A stretch of 64,000 nt of DNA from the NCBI GenBank assembly GCA_904374485.1, contig CAJFFX010000002.1, positions 1 to 64,000 of the forward strand. Reading direction: 5' to 3'. How positions within the stretch are numbered: position 1 is the stretch's first letter; every line of letters begins with the position of its first letter. Source of the stretch: Candidatus Pseudoscillospira falkowii. GTDB lineage: Bacteria; Bacillota; Clostridia; Oscillospirales; Oscillospiraceae. This document shows positions 33,005 through 41,950 of this stretch, in pieces. The notes below the pieces were generated by a model. That model was not told the DNA's origin, did no database searches, and saw only the letters and a list, made by a program, of their open reading frames with translations. A program made the translations under genes and the position numbers.

Positions 33005-34282
33005 TCAACTTTCTGCCTTGGGATGGATGATGGAAATAGTCGCCCGGTCGGGCGTCACATAGTCGGCGATAAACCGCTCCACATCCTGTTTGGTGATCGT
33101 GTCGAAGATCTCGGGGAAGCGGAAATAATCGCAGCCGCGGAACGTCCTCTCCGCCATGGCGACGGCGATGTTCTCAAAGGAATTCAGGCCCCGCAGGAAG
33201 CTGCCGTAGGTCGCCCGGCGGGTCTGCCGCCACAGCGCCTCCCCGACGCCCTCCCGCGCGATGCGCTCGGCCTCCTCCACGATGGCCAGATGCACCTTGC
33301 GGGGGCTTTCGCTCTCTCCGCCCACGGCCACGAAGGACGCACCGGGCAGGAGATCGTAGCCGCCGCCGAAGACGCTGTTGATCAGCCCCTCGGCATACAG
33401 CCGGTTATAGAGACCGCTGGTCTCGCCAAACAGGATGTCACAGGCCATATTGCCGACGAGTTCCTGGCGCATCTCCTCTTCCCCGCCGCGGGCTGCCGGT
33501 CCTTTATAGCCGCACAGGAACAGGGGCTGGGAAACCGGCATGGCCATTTCCACCGCCGGCGCAGCAGCTGTTTCGCCCTCTTCCGCGCCGTAGTCCCGCT
33601 CGACGGAAAGGCCCGCGCTTTCCGGCAGGATCTCCCGGGCGATGTCCCGGATGCGCCCGGGGTCCACATCGCCAACCACACACAAAGCCATGTTGGAAGG
33701 ATCGTAAAACGCCCTGTGGCAGTCGTAAAGCGTCTGCGCGGTGATGCGGGCGATCGACTCCACCGTGCCGGCCACCGGGATCCGCGCCGGGTGGTTTGCG
33801 TAAAGGCCCTGCAGCAGATTTGCGTAGACCCGCCAGTTGGGATCATCCTCGATCATGCGGATCTCCTGGCCGATGATCCCCTGCTCCTTGGCCACGCTTT
33901 CCTCTGTGAAATAAGGCACGGAAACAAAGGAAAGCAGGATGCGCAGGCTCTCTTCAAAATGCTCCGTGCTTTCAAAGTAATAACCGGTGATGTCGTCGCT
34001 GGTGAAAGCGTTGGGTTCCGCCCCCAGCTTGGCCAACTCCTGGAGGGCATTGCCCTCCCTGGTGTCGAACATTTTGTGCTCCAGATAATGGGCCACGCCG
34101 GCGGGCGTTTCCTTCCGCGCACCGTCAATGGAAAATCGCATGTCCATACTGCCGTACTGCGTGGCAAAAAAAGCATAGCGCTTGCTGAAGCCGTGCTTGG
34201 GAACCACGATCAGCCGCAGGCCGTTTTCGCAGGTCTCCCGCCACACCGTTTCGCCCAGGCGGGCATATTCCGTCTTTTTCAC
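33005..34282 (-). CDS. M16 family zinc peptidase (catalytic subunit, YmfH-like)
   Basis: A 425-residue M16 (insulinase/pitrilysin-type) protein. The inverted zinc motif HxxEH is intact at H65-H69 (VAHYLEHKMF), with the downstream glutamate region EQGIIGQEIRMIEDDPN. A second M16-like half carries the NRLYAEGLINSVFGGGYD stretch. Paired with the inactive neighbour encoded just upstream, as in Bacillus ymfF-ymfH, where the two form a heterodimeric protease. GTG start overlapping the upstream stop (GTGA), with GAGGAGG ten bases before. Substrate unknown. Confidence 0.9.
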   Translation of the reverse strand: MKKTEYARLGETVWRETCENGLRLIVVPKHGFSKRYAFFATQYGSMDMRFSIDGARKETPAGVAHYLEHKMFDTREGNALQELAKLGAEPNAFTSDDITGYYFESTEHFEESLRILLSFVSVPYFTEESVAKEQGIIGQEIRMIEDDPNWRVYANLLQGLYANHPARIPVAGTVESIARITAQTLYDCHRAFYDPSNMALCVVGDVDPGRIRDIAREILPESAGLSVERDYGAEEGETAAAPAVEMAMPVSQPLFLCGYKGPAARGGEEEMRQELVGNMACDILFGETSGLYNRLYAEGLINSVFGGGYDLLPGASFVAVGGESESPRKVHLAIVEEAERIAREGVGEALWRQTRRATYGSFLRGLNSFENIAVAMAERTFRGCDYFRFPEIFDTITKQDVERFIADYVTPDRATISIIHPKAES

Positions 34283-35559
34283 TGTGCCGCCACCTCCTCG
34301 CCGCTGCGGTTCTTCAGGAAAAACACCGTGTCCAAAGCGATGCCCGCCGCCGCGTCCAGCATCCGTTCCCGGGTGACGGCGTCCACTTCTCGGGCCAGCT
34401 CCTCCACGGTCTCCATCCTGCCGGTGGCCGCCTGGCCCAGATAGTATTCCTCCAGCTGGCCCAAGCTATCGCCCATGGCGCGCAGGCCGTGGCGGATCGT
34501 GCTCCGGGCGCCGGCCTCCTCCCAATCCTCGATCGCGCCCTGCTGGGCCAGCTTCAGCTGCAGCAAGATCTCGTCCAGGGCCTTCTCGTAATCCTTCACT
34601 TCAATGCCGCTGGAGAGGGTGATGAGGTTTTTCTGCCGGTGCAGCATGGTGGAAGCGTAATAGCACAGAGACTCCTTCTCCCGCACGTTCATGAACAGCT
34701 TGGAGGTGGAGCTGCCGCCGTAGATCATATTGAACAGCATCAGCGCCGGATAATCCTCCGACGCGCAGGAAAAGCCGACGGCCAGTTTACCCTGGGTCAC
34801 GTCCATTTCCTCGGTGAAATAACGCGCCGCGCCGGCCGGGGCATGGGGCAGCACCGGCGGCTCCTCCGCCAGCTCCGCCCGGGGCAGAGTGCTGAAGGCC
34901 GACAGCAACGCCTGTTCCAGCCGCGCGATCTCCGCGCTGCCGCAGTAAAACAGCTCCAGCCGTGCGGCGGACAGCAGCTCCGTATAGCGCTGATACAGCT
35001 TTTTGGGCCCCAGCTTTTCCGCGTCCCGCTCGCTGCCCAGACGGCTCACGCCGTAGGCCTCGCCGCGGCACATTTCCCGCAGCATCCGCAGCTGCGCGTA
35101 AACGCGCTTGTCGTTGATCTGGCCGCGGATCTGATCGACGAGATTCTCCCGCTCGCCCCGGACGTAGTCCGGCACAAAGCGGCCACTGCGGGTGGCGGGA
35201 TTGCAGAGGAGATCTCCCAGCAGCTCCGCCACCGGCTCCAGCAGCTTTTCCCCGCCAGGCACGACGCGCTCGTCGATAAAGCTGGCCACAAAGCCGACGC
35301 ACTGCTTTTCGCCCTTTTTGCGCACCGTGCAGTCGATCCGTGCGCCGTAGAGATCGTCCAGTACGGCGGAGAGGGCCTGCATATCGCTGCAGCGAGCCGT
35401 GCCCCGGCGCAGGACCGCGGGCAGCAGCGCGTTGGCCGCGGCGTGCGCCTCCTCCAGCGGCGCAATCATCTGGGCGGAAAGCACGTTCGTTTTGAATTTC
35501 CGCTCCTGAATATACGTCAAATAGACACCGGGCATCAATTTCCGGCGCATCGTTTCCAT
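34279..35559 (-). CDS. M16-like protein without zinc motif (YmfF-like subunit)
   Basis: A 426-residue M16-fold protein. The expected HxxEH near residue 55 is missing (the region reads HAAANALLPAVLRRGT), so it is a non-catalytic partner. The C-terminal M16 half is clear: MIYGGSSTSKLFMNVREKESLCYYA is the R/Y motif region that completes the partner's active site in such pairs. The ATG at 35559 follows GGAAGG by nine bases; the ATG at 35568 overlaps that site. First gene of the operon with the active M16, lgt and folD. Confidence 0.88.
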   Translation of the reverse strand: METMRRKLMPGVYLTYIQERKFKTNVLSAQMIAPLEEAHAAANALLPAVLRRGTARCSDMQALSAVLDDLYGARIDCTVRKKGEKQCVGFVASFIDERVVPGGEKLLEPVAELLGDLLCNPATRSGRFVPDYVRGERENLVDQIRGQINDKRVYAQLRMLREMCRGEAYGVSRLGSERDAEKLGPKKLYQRYTELLSAARLELFYCGSAEIARLEQALLSAFSTLPRAELAEEPPVLPHAPAGAARYFTEEMDVTQGKLAVGFSCASEDYPALMLFNMIYGGSSTSKLFMNVREKESLCYYASTMLHRQKNLITLSSGIEVKDYEKALDEILLQLKLAQQGAIEDWEEAGARSTIRHGLRAMGDSLGQLEEYYLGQAATGRMETVEELAREVDAVTRERMLDAAAGIALDTVFFLKNRSGEEVAAQ

Positions 35560-35614
35560 ATCGGTCATCCTTCCGCGGCCAAAGCGGCCGCTTCTTTTTA
35601 TATAGGTATTTTGT

Positions 35615-35643
35615 ATTATACCGATTTTCGGGGCGTTGCACAA
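35615..35643 (-). promoter_or_regulatory. Predicted promoter of the M16-lgt-folD operon
   Basis: TTGTGC (35638-35643), 17 bp, TATAAT (35615-35620) on the minus strand, 56 bp before the first start codon. Confidence 0.7.
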
Positions 35644-35724
35644 GCCGTTTCTCCGAATCTTTCCCGCCGCCGCGCGCCGCGGCAAAAATTTTTGAAAAAA
35701 CACGCTTTTTTCGGAAGTTTTCTC

Positions 35725-35753
35725 TTGACAGCGGCACAGAAGTTTAGTAAAAT
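35725..35753 (+). promoter_or_regulatory. Predicted sigma-A promoter of ylxM-ffh
   Basis: TTGACA (35725-35730), 17 bp, TAAAAT (35748-35753), 48 bp before ylxM. Confidence 0.85.
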
Positions 35754-35800
35754 ACGATTCGTTGTAAAGCTGTTGTGCTTTACAGAAAGAGGTGCTCTCC

Positions 35801-36170
35801 ATGAAAAATCAGACGTATCGCATGACGATGCTCTTCGATTTCTACGGGGAACTGCTGACAGAGCGGCAGAAAGAGTTTTTCGATCTGTACTACAACGAGG
35901 ACCTCTCCCTGGCAGAGATCGCCGAGAATTACGGCATTTCCCGCCAGGGCGTGCGGGATGTGATCGTCCGCGCCGAAGCCGCCATGACCGAGGTGGAGGA
36001 CCGCACCGGGATCATCCGGCGCTTCATGCGCTCCCGCAGCGCCATCCAGGCCATCGAAGAGGCCGCCCGCGACATCGGATCCGTCAACACGCACCAATAC
36101 GACAACGAACAGATCGCATCGAAGGTGAAGGACATCCTCACCGCGGTGGATACCCTAAAGGAGCAGGACA

Positions 36171-36181
<11 letters not shown>
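35801..36181 (+). CDS. ylxM: YlxM/UPF0122 HTH protein, SRP-associated
   Basis: A 126-residue helix-turn-helix protein of the YlxM family, encoded with ffh throughout Firmicutes; in Streptococcus it modulates SRP function. Visible are MTMLFDFYGELLTERQKEFFDLYYNEDLSL (in two helices) and the HTH AEIAENYGISRQGVRDVIVRAE, similar to sigma region 4. The ATG at 35801 has AGAGGTG six bases before it. Its 3' end overlaps ffh by 11 bases, so the two are translationally coupled. Confidence 0.95.
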
Positions 36182-37538
<1,357 letters not shown>

Positions 37539-37618
37539 AGAAGATAAATGTAGCTTTGATCCTCTGGATCACCGCATTTATATAAGAATGTCCCATCATA
37601 TTTTTGGAGGTGAATTTC

Positions 37619-37858
37619 ATGGTTAAAATCAGACTGCGCAGAATGGGCGCCAAGAGCGCTCCCTTCTACAGAGTGGTGGTCGCCGATTCCCGCTATCCCC
37701 GCGATGGCCGTTTCATCGAAGAGATCGGCACCTATAATCCCTGCACCGATCCCGCAGAGATCAAGATCGACCTGGATCGTGCTGAGGCTTGGATCAAGAC
37801 CGGCGCTCAGCCCACTGAAACCGTCAGAGCCCTGCTGAAAAAAGCAAAGGCCATGTAA
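37619..37858 (+). CDS. rpsP: 30S ribosomal protein S16
   Basis: S16, 79 residues, an assembly protein of the small subunit. [23 protein letters not shown] and [12 protein letters not shown] are the family blocks. GGAGGTG lies seven bases before the ATG at 37619; an ATG in frame at 37604 has none. Sits in the ffh-rpsP-khpA order usual for Firmicutes. Confidence 0.97.
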   Translation: MVKIRLRRMGAKSAPFYRVVVADSRYPRDGRFIEEIGTYNPCTDPAEIKIDLDRAEAWIKTGAQPTETVRALLKKAKAM

Positions 37859-37873
37859 TCCGGAGGGGTTGGC

Positions 37874-38104
37874 ATGAAAGAATTGCTGCTCTACATCGCC
37901 AGAAACCTGGTGGACCATCCCGACGCCGTCAGCGTAACGGAGGTCCCCGGCGACGATGAACTGACACTGGAGCTGCGTGTGGCCCCCGAGGATATGGGCA
38001 AGGTCATCGGCCGTCAGGGCCGCATTGCCAAAGAGATCCGCACCATCGTGCGCTCCTATGCCCAACGCACCGGCACCAAGGTTTCGGTTGACATTGTAGA
38101 CTGA
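37874..38104 (+). CDS. khpA: KhpA family KH-domain RNA-binding protein
   Basis: A 76-residue single KH domain (YlqC/KhpA), which with KhpB binds many RNAs and affects cell size and division in streptococci. The GxxG loop is IGRQGR in MGKVIGRQGRIAKEIRT. GGAGGGG lies five bases before the ATG, 15 bp after rpsP. A strong terminator follows. In most Firmicutes rimM and trmD come next; here they are 5.8 kb away. Confidence 0.95.
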   Translation: MKELLLYIARNLVDHPDAVSVTEVPGDDELTLELRVAPEDMGKVIGRQGRIAKEIRTIVRSYAQRTGTKVSVDIVD

Positions 38105-38143
38105 AAACAGCCGCCTGCCCGAAATCGGGCAGGCGGCTGTTTC
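38105..38143 (+). terminator. Terminator of the ylxM-ffh-rpsP-khpA operon
   Basis: Near-perfect 17-bp stem (38106-38122 with 38125-38141), AACAGCCGCCTGCCCGA and its complement. The T-tract is short (TTTCC). Confidence 0.75.
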
Positions 38144-38217
38144 CGGCATATATCTTCGATCGCAAAAGCATTTCCGGCCCGCTTTCTTCTGCGCGGCCGG
38201 AACGTGCTGCATAGAGA

Positions 38218-38265
38218 GCGCCCGCGGCAAAGAGATATCTCTTTGCCGCAGGCGCTTTTTCTTTT
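38218..38265 (+). terminator. Second plus-strand terminator before the MATE gene
   Basis: 26-base palindrome (38224-38249) extended by GCGCC/GGCGC with one bulge, followed by TTTTTCTTTT. It points away from the MATE gene on minus. Confidence 0.85.
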
Positions 38266-38268
38266 GGA

Positions 38269-39597
38269 TCAGGCATATTGATACCGCTTCCGGAAAATGA
38301 CGAAGCAGAGGACGGAAACGAGCAGGGCCAGGCCCTCCGCCACAGGCAGGGCCAGCCACACGCCATTCAGGCCCAGAACGATGGGCAGCAGCATCACGGC
38401 GCCGGCTTCAAAGACGATCGTACGCACAAAGGAAATGAACGCCGACACCGCGCCGTTGCACAGCGCCGTAAAAAAGGCCGAGGCAAAAATGTTGACACCC
38501 ACCACCGCAAAGGAGACAGCAAAGAGCCGGAAGCCCCTGAGGGTCATTTCATACAAGCTCTGGCTGTCGGCGAAAACAGTCACCAGCGGCCCCGCCACCA
38601 GCTCGGACAGGGCGAACATCAAAAGGCAGGCGGCAATGATAAAGGTCATGCAGATGCGGAACAGCCCCTTGAGCTCCGCGTGGTTCTGGGCGCCGTAGTG
38701 ATAGCCGATGACCGGCGCGCTGCCCACGGAAAAGCCGATCATCACGGCGATGAACACAAAGTTGACATACTGCATGATGGTGATGGCGCTGACGCCAGCC
38801 TCGCCCACCAGGCGCATCAGCTGGATATTGAAGAGGAACGTGGTCAGGGCGCGGGAAGCGTTGGACACCATTTCCGAAGATCCGTTGCCCGCGCTGTGCA
38901 GCAGCATGCGCCAGTGGAGCCTGGGGCGCACAAAATGCAGGCGGCTGGTGTTTTTCCGCGCAAAATACAGCAGCGGAATAAAACCGCCCACCGCGCAGCC
39001 GATGGATGTGGCGATGGCCGCGCCAGCGATGCCCCACTGGAACACCGCGATGAACAGCCAGTCCAGCACCATATTGGTCACGCCGCTGGCAATGGTCAGC
39101 GCCATGCCCAGCTTGGGCTTTTCCGCCGTGATGAAAAACGTCTGGAAAAAGGTCTGCAGCATGTAAGGGATATTGCCGATGAGGCAGATGGTGCCGTAAG
39201 TCACGCAGTCCGCAATCAGAAGGTCGCTGGCGCCCATGAAATAGCTGAGGGGCCGGATAAAAAAGATCGTGCCCACCGTCAGCAGCACGCCGAGGACCGC
39301 CACCGCGATGGTCAGGGTGGTGAAATAGCACTTGGCGTCATCTTCCCTGCCCTCACCCATGGTTTTGGCCACCTCGGCGCTGCCGCCGCTGCCCAGCATA
39401 AAACCGAAAGCACCCAGGATCAGGAACATAGGCATCATGATATTGATGGACGCCAGGGCGTTGCTGCCCACAAAATTGGCCACAAATAAACCATCCACCA
39501 CAGTATAGATCGAAGTGAACACCATCATGACGATGGATGGCAGCGTAAAACGCACCAGGCGTCCCGCAGTAAAATGATCAGATAACTGAATTTTCAT
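38269..39597 (-). CDS. MATE family efflux transporter
   Basis: A 442-residue MATE exporter with about 12 membrane helices in two halves, likely sodium- or proton-coupled drug or metabolite export. N-half: LPSIVMMVFTSIYTVVDGLFVANFVGSNALASI in two helices, GFMLGSGGSAEVAKTMGEG. The C-half repeats this pattern with IGFSVGSAPVIGYHYGAQNHAEL. ATG overlaps the stop of the MarR gene (ATGA), so expression is coupled to the regulator. Substrate unknown; MarR control suggests a toxic small molecule. Confidence 0.93.
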   Translation of the reverse strand: MKIQLSDHFTAGRLVRFTLPSIVMMVFTSIYTVVDGLFVANFVGSNALASINIMMPMFLILGAFGFMLGSGGSAEVAKTMGEGREDDAKCYFTTLTIAVAVLGVLLTVGTIFFIRPLSYFMGASDLLIADCVTYGTICLIGNIPYMLQTFFQTFFITAEKPKLGMALTIASGVTNMVLDWLFIAVFQWGIAGAAIATSIGCAVGGFIPLLYFARKNTSRLHFVRPRLHWRMLLHSAGNGSSEMVSNASRALTTFLFNIQLMRLVGEAGVSAITIMQYVNFVFIAVMIGFSVGSAPVIGYHYGAQNHAELKGLFRICMTFIIAACLLMFALSELVAGPLVTVFADSQSLYEMTLRGFRLFAVSFAVVGVNIFASAFFTALCNGAVSAFISFVRTIVFEAGAVMLLPIVLGLNGVWLALPVAEGLALLVSVLCFVIFRKRYQYA

Positions 39598-40076
39598 ATT
39601 TCCCCCTGTTTTCCATTCGCTGATGTATCCGCCAGCATCGGCCGCAATGCTGCGCGCAATTGCCTGAGATAGGCACGGCTCCCGTGCAGAAGCCCCTCCC
39701 TGTCTCGCTGATCCATTTGCTGAAAAGCCGCTTTCTCCGCTTCAAACAGCGGATAAAGCTTTTCCCTTTTGTAGCGCTCGCCCAACTCCGTCAGGAAAAT
39801 ATACTTGCTGCGCCGATCCGCAGGCGACACATCCAGATAGAGATACCCCTGTGTCTGCAGCTTCTTCAGCGCCGAATGCACCGTTTGTTTACTCATAGCG
39901 CAAATACCGCACACGTCCTTTTGGGCGCAGGACCCATCCTTGGAGCACACGGCATACATGGTCCAGAACATGGCCGAAGACATGCCGCTACGCTCGGCCA
40001 CCGCGCTGTACAGCGCGTCGGTCTCCTTATAGACTTCGTAGTATTCGATCAACTGTCGATGAATTTCTTCTGACAT
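39594..40076 (-). CDS. MarR family transcriptional regulator
   Basis: A 160-residue winged-helix MarR protein. The HTH MSKQTVHSALKKLQTQGYLYLDVSPADRRSKYIFLT (two parts) is typical. Upstream lies a cluster of cysteines (VCSKDGSCAQKDVCGIC) that could sense redox or thiol-reactive compounds or metal. GGGTGA precedes the ATG by about seven bases. The promoter has an inverted repeat just after its -10, a likely autoregulatory operator. Cotranscribed with the MATE exporter. Confidence 0.92.
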   Translation of the reverse strand: MSEEIHRQLIEYYEVYKETDALYSAVAERSGMSSAMFWTMYAVCSKDGSCAQKDVCGICAMSKQTVHSALKKLQTQGYLYLDVSPADRRSKYIFLTELGERYKREKLYPLFEAEKAAFQQMDQRDREGLLHGSRAYLRQLRAALRPMLADTSANGKQGEI

Positions 40077-40099
40077 TTCGCATCACCCAAAAAGTACGA

Positions 40100-40147
40100 T
40101 TTCAGACTATTTTTTCTGACTATAGCATGGATCGCCGTTGCTGTCAA
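40100..40147 (-). promoter_or_regulatory. marR-MATE promoter and probable MarR operator
   Basis: TTGACA (40142-40147), 17 bp, TATAGT (40119-40124). From the -10 on, the sequence is ATAGTCAGA-AAAA-ATAGTCTGA, which is also an inverted repeat TCAGA/TCTGA (about 40100-40120). Confidence 0.75.
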
Positions 40148-40180
40148 TAGCACAATAGATTGCCCATGCTCCGCCATCTC

Positions 40181-40223
40181 AAAAAGCAATCCCCTTTCCC
40201 GCATATCGCGGAAAAGGGGATTG
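40181..40223 (-). terminator. Terminator of the exported-protein gene at 40244
   Basis: CAATCCCCTTTTCCGC pairs with GCGGGAAAGGGGATTG (40188-40223), followed on the minus strand by CTTTTTG. Confidence 0.8.
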
Positions 40224-40243
40224 TTCTGCTCCATATTTTACAT

Positions 40244-40702
40244 TCAACTATCATTACCCACAGAAACTGTGACAGCATAATCATAGGATGGTCCCTTTGA
40301 TCCGGTACCCTTGAAGCAATAGGTTCCCTTACCATAAAAATTCTTCCCTGATTCTATGGTTTGTTTGCCATTTTCAGATACGATCAGCCCATCTTCTCCA
40401 TTGATATCTATATCACACCACTCGCCGCGCCAATCCCGCTTTTGCAAAGTAATTTCCACTTCAAAATCCGCTTGATTTTCCGCATAAAAAGACAGCGCCG
40501 CCGCATCATTCAAATAAAACTCGCCCGTGTTTCCGCTGTCAGAATTGCAAGTAAGGGTCACCGCAGCTGCAGCACCAACTCCATCTTCCAGCAGATTCAA
40601 ATCTGTACACGAATCGGGCGATCTGTGCAAAGACATCCAGAACACTGCCGCGCAAAGCAAGCAAAGTATCCCCACACCCAAAACGATTTTCCTTCGTTTC
40701 AC
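40244..40702 (-). CDS. Membrane-anchored or secreted hypothetical protein
   Basis: A 152-residue protein starting with KRRKIVLGVGILCLLCAAVFWM, a signal anchor or signal peptide. The exported part contains TLTCNSDSGNTGEFYLND, FYAENQADFEVEITLQKRDWRGE and FKGTGSKGPSYDYAVTVSVG, a beta-sandwich pattern. No family recognised. The GTG start has AAGGG seven bases upstream; the frame stays open to 40834 without a better start. The base composition is clearly more AT-rich than the flanking genes. A -10 TATACT lies at 40763-40768. Confidence 0.72.
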   Translation of the reverse strand: MKRRKIVLGVGILCLLCAAVFWMSLHRSPDSCTDLNLLEDGVGAAAAVTLTCNSDSGNTGEFYLNDAAALSFYAENQADFEVEITLQKRDWRGEWCDIDINGEDGLIVSENGKQTIESGKNFYGKGTYCFKGTGSKGPSYDYAVTVSVGNDS

Positions 40703-40832
40703 AAAGCATCCCTTCCATTCAAAAAATTCTCTCGTTCTCAACTGTTCTCTTCTATTAAAAACAGTATAGCATGCTCCCGGATATAAAACACAAATGAATC
40801 CTTTCATTCTTTTATAAGATTTTATAAACAAC

Positions 40833-40860
40833 ACGTCCGGGCGTATTTTCGCCCGGACGT
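40833..40860 (-). terminator. Terminator after the small XRE gene
   Basis: Perfect 11-bp stem ACGTCCGGGCG/CGCCCGGACGT with a 6-base loop; T-rich but broken tail on minus (GTTGTTTAT). Confidence 0.65.
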
Positions 40861-40880
40861 CCTTTTCAGCATATTATTTT

Positions 40881-41108
40881 TCAATCACGGAAATCAAACA
40901 GATCCTTTGGCTTGATATCCAATACCTGGCACATTTTAAAAATCACATCCATCGAAACGCCTACATTTCCCAGCTCAATGGCGCTGATATGACTTCTGTC
41001 AATATCCACCAGTTCCGCCAGCTGCAGCTGCGTCAGCTTTTTTCTTTTTCGATAATAGACCACATTCAGGCAGAATTTCTCATAAAGCTCTTTGTATTCT
41101 TTCTTCAC
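40881..41108 (-). CDS. Small XRE-family HTH regulator
   Basis: A 75-residue protein, nearly all HTH: FCLNVVYYRKRKKLTQLQLAELVDIDRSHISAIELG (in two parts), then VSMDVIFKMCQVLDIKPKDLF. Phage-repressor-like, cytosolic. GTG start with GGAGG nine bases before it. It lies in the AT-rich patch between two exported-protein genes; its target is not evident but the divergent intergenic region at 41109-41263 is the obvious candidate. Confidence 0.85.
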   Translation of the reverse strand: MKKEYKELYEKFCLNVVYYRKRKKLTQLQLAELVDIDRSHISAIELGNVGVSMDVIFKMCQVLDIKPKDLFDFRD

Positions 41109-41263
41109 ATCACGCCACCTCCCCTATGATTGTAGAGGCGTTTCCACCCTCTATAAACCTTGTGAAAACCCTGTAACGTGATTAACACAAGTCATTTAAT
41201 GTGTTAGTATTCCCAGAGGAGCGCTATGAAAATACAGTGTGAAAAAAGAAAGGATCTGGTTGC

Positions 41264-41905
41264 ATGAAAAAATGGACATCCCTGCTGCTCTCCCTGGTCA
41301 CGGCCCTTTCCCTAACCGCCTGCGGCAGCGAAAAGAACAGCATGTCAAAGGAAGAACTGCTCGAAAGCGCCGAAGAAGTAAGCTTTTCCACGCTGGCAAA
41401 CGATACCTATGAAAATGCGGTAAAAGCGAAGGAGACCTATTGCGCAACGCCCATTCAGATCAGCGGATGGATCCAGAATATCGAGGAAGATCATATCACC
41501 CTCGGGAACGGCGGCGCCTCTTATGATGTGATGATCGACGCATACCTTCCCACAGAAGACATCACCACACTGGTGACCGGCCAGAAGGTGACCGTTGTCG
41601 GCATCAACAGCGATACAGAGGAAAAGACCGATTCCTGGGGCGGCATGTCTTTCCCGTCAACCCATTACATCATGGACACAGCCTGTCTGGTGCAGTCCCG
41701 CTACGAGATCTCCGGCAAGTTGGTCCTCGCCCTGGGCAAGGTGCGCTTTGACGACGGCACCCAATATATCAAAGACATCCCCAACATTGATGACGGCAGT
41801 TTCGACGGCTATCAGACCGGAGATGAATTGACGATTTCCGCTGTTATCAGCTATGGCGACGGCAGCGACGCCTATTCCATCATTGAAGCCATACCCGCTG
41901 CATAA
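41264..41905 (+). CDS. Lipoprotein with OB-fold-like (tRNA_anti-like) domain
   Basis: A 213-residue lipoprotein with lipobox SLTACG (C20). The mature protein has two similar halves: AKETYCATPIQISGWIQNIEEDHITLGNG, then SRYEISGKLVLALGKVRFDDGTQYI. This is the pattern of tRNA_anti-like OB-fold domains found in exported proteins of Firmicutes. AAAGGA precedes the ATG. It is divergent from the XRE gene. The upstream region has the inverted repeat AACACA/TGTGTT near 41186-41207. Confidence 0.82.
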   Translation: MKKWTSLLLSLVTALSLTACGSEKNSMSKEELLESAEEVSFSTLANDTYENAVKAKETYCATPIQISGWIQNIEEDHITLGNGGASYDVMIDAYLPTEDITTLVTGQKVTVVGINSDTEEKTDSWGGMSFPSTHYIMDTACLVQSRYEISGKLVLALGKVRFDDGTQYIKDIPNIDDGSFDGYQTGDELTISAVISYGDGSDAYSIIEAIPAA

Positions 41906-41940
41906 AAAAGGCGCCTTGCAAAGCAAGGCGTCTTTTTTTA
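41906..41940 (+). terminator. Terminator of the OB-fold lipoprotein gene
   Basis: CGCCTTGC/GCAAGGCG stem (41912-41930) with AAA loop, flanked by AAAAAA and TCTTTTTTT; may also stop the facing reductase gene. Confidence 0.85.
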
Positions 41941-41950
41941 TTTACAGAAT

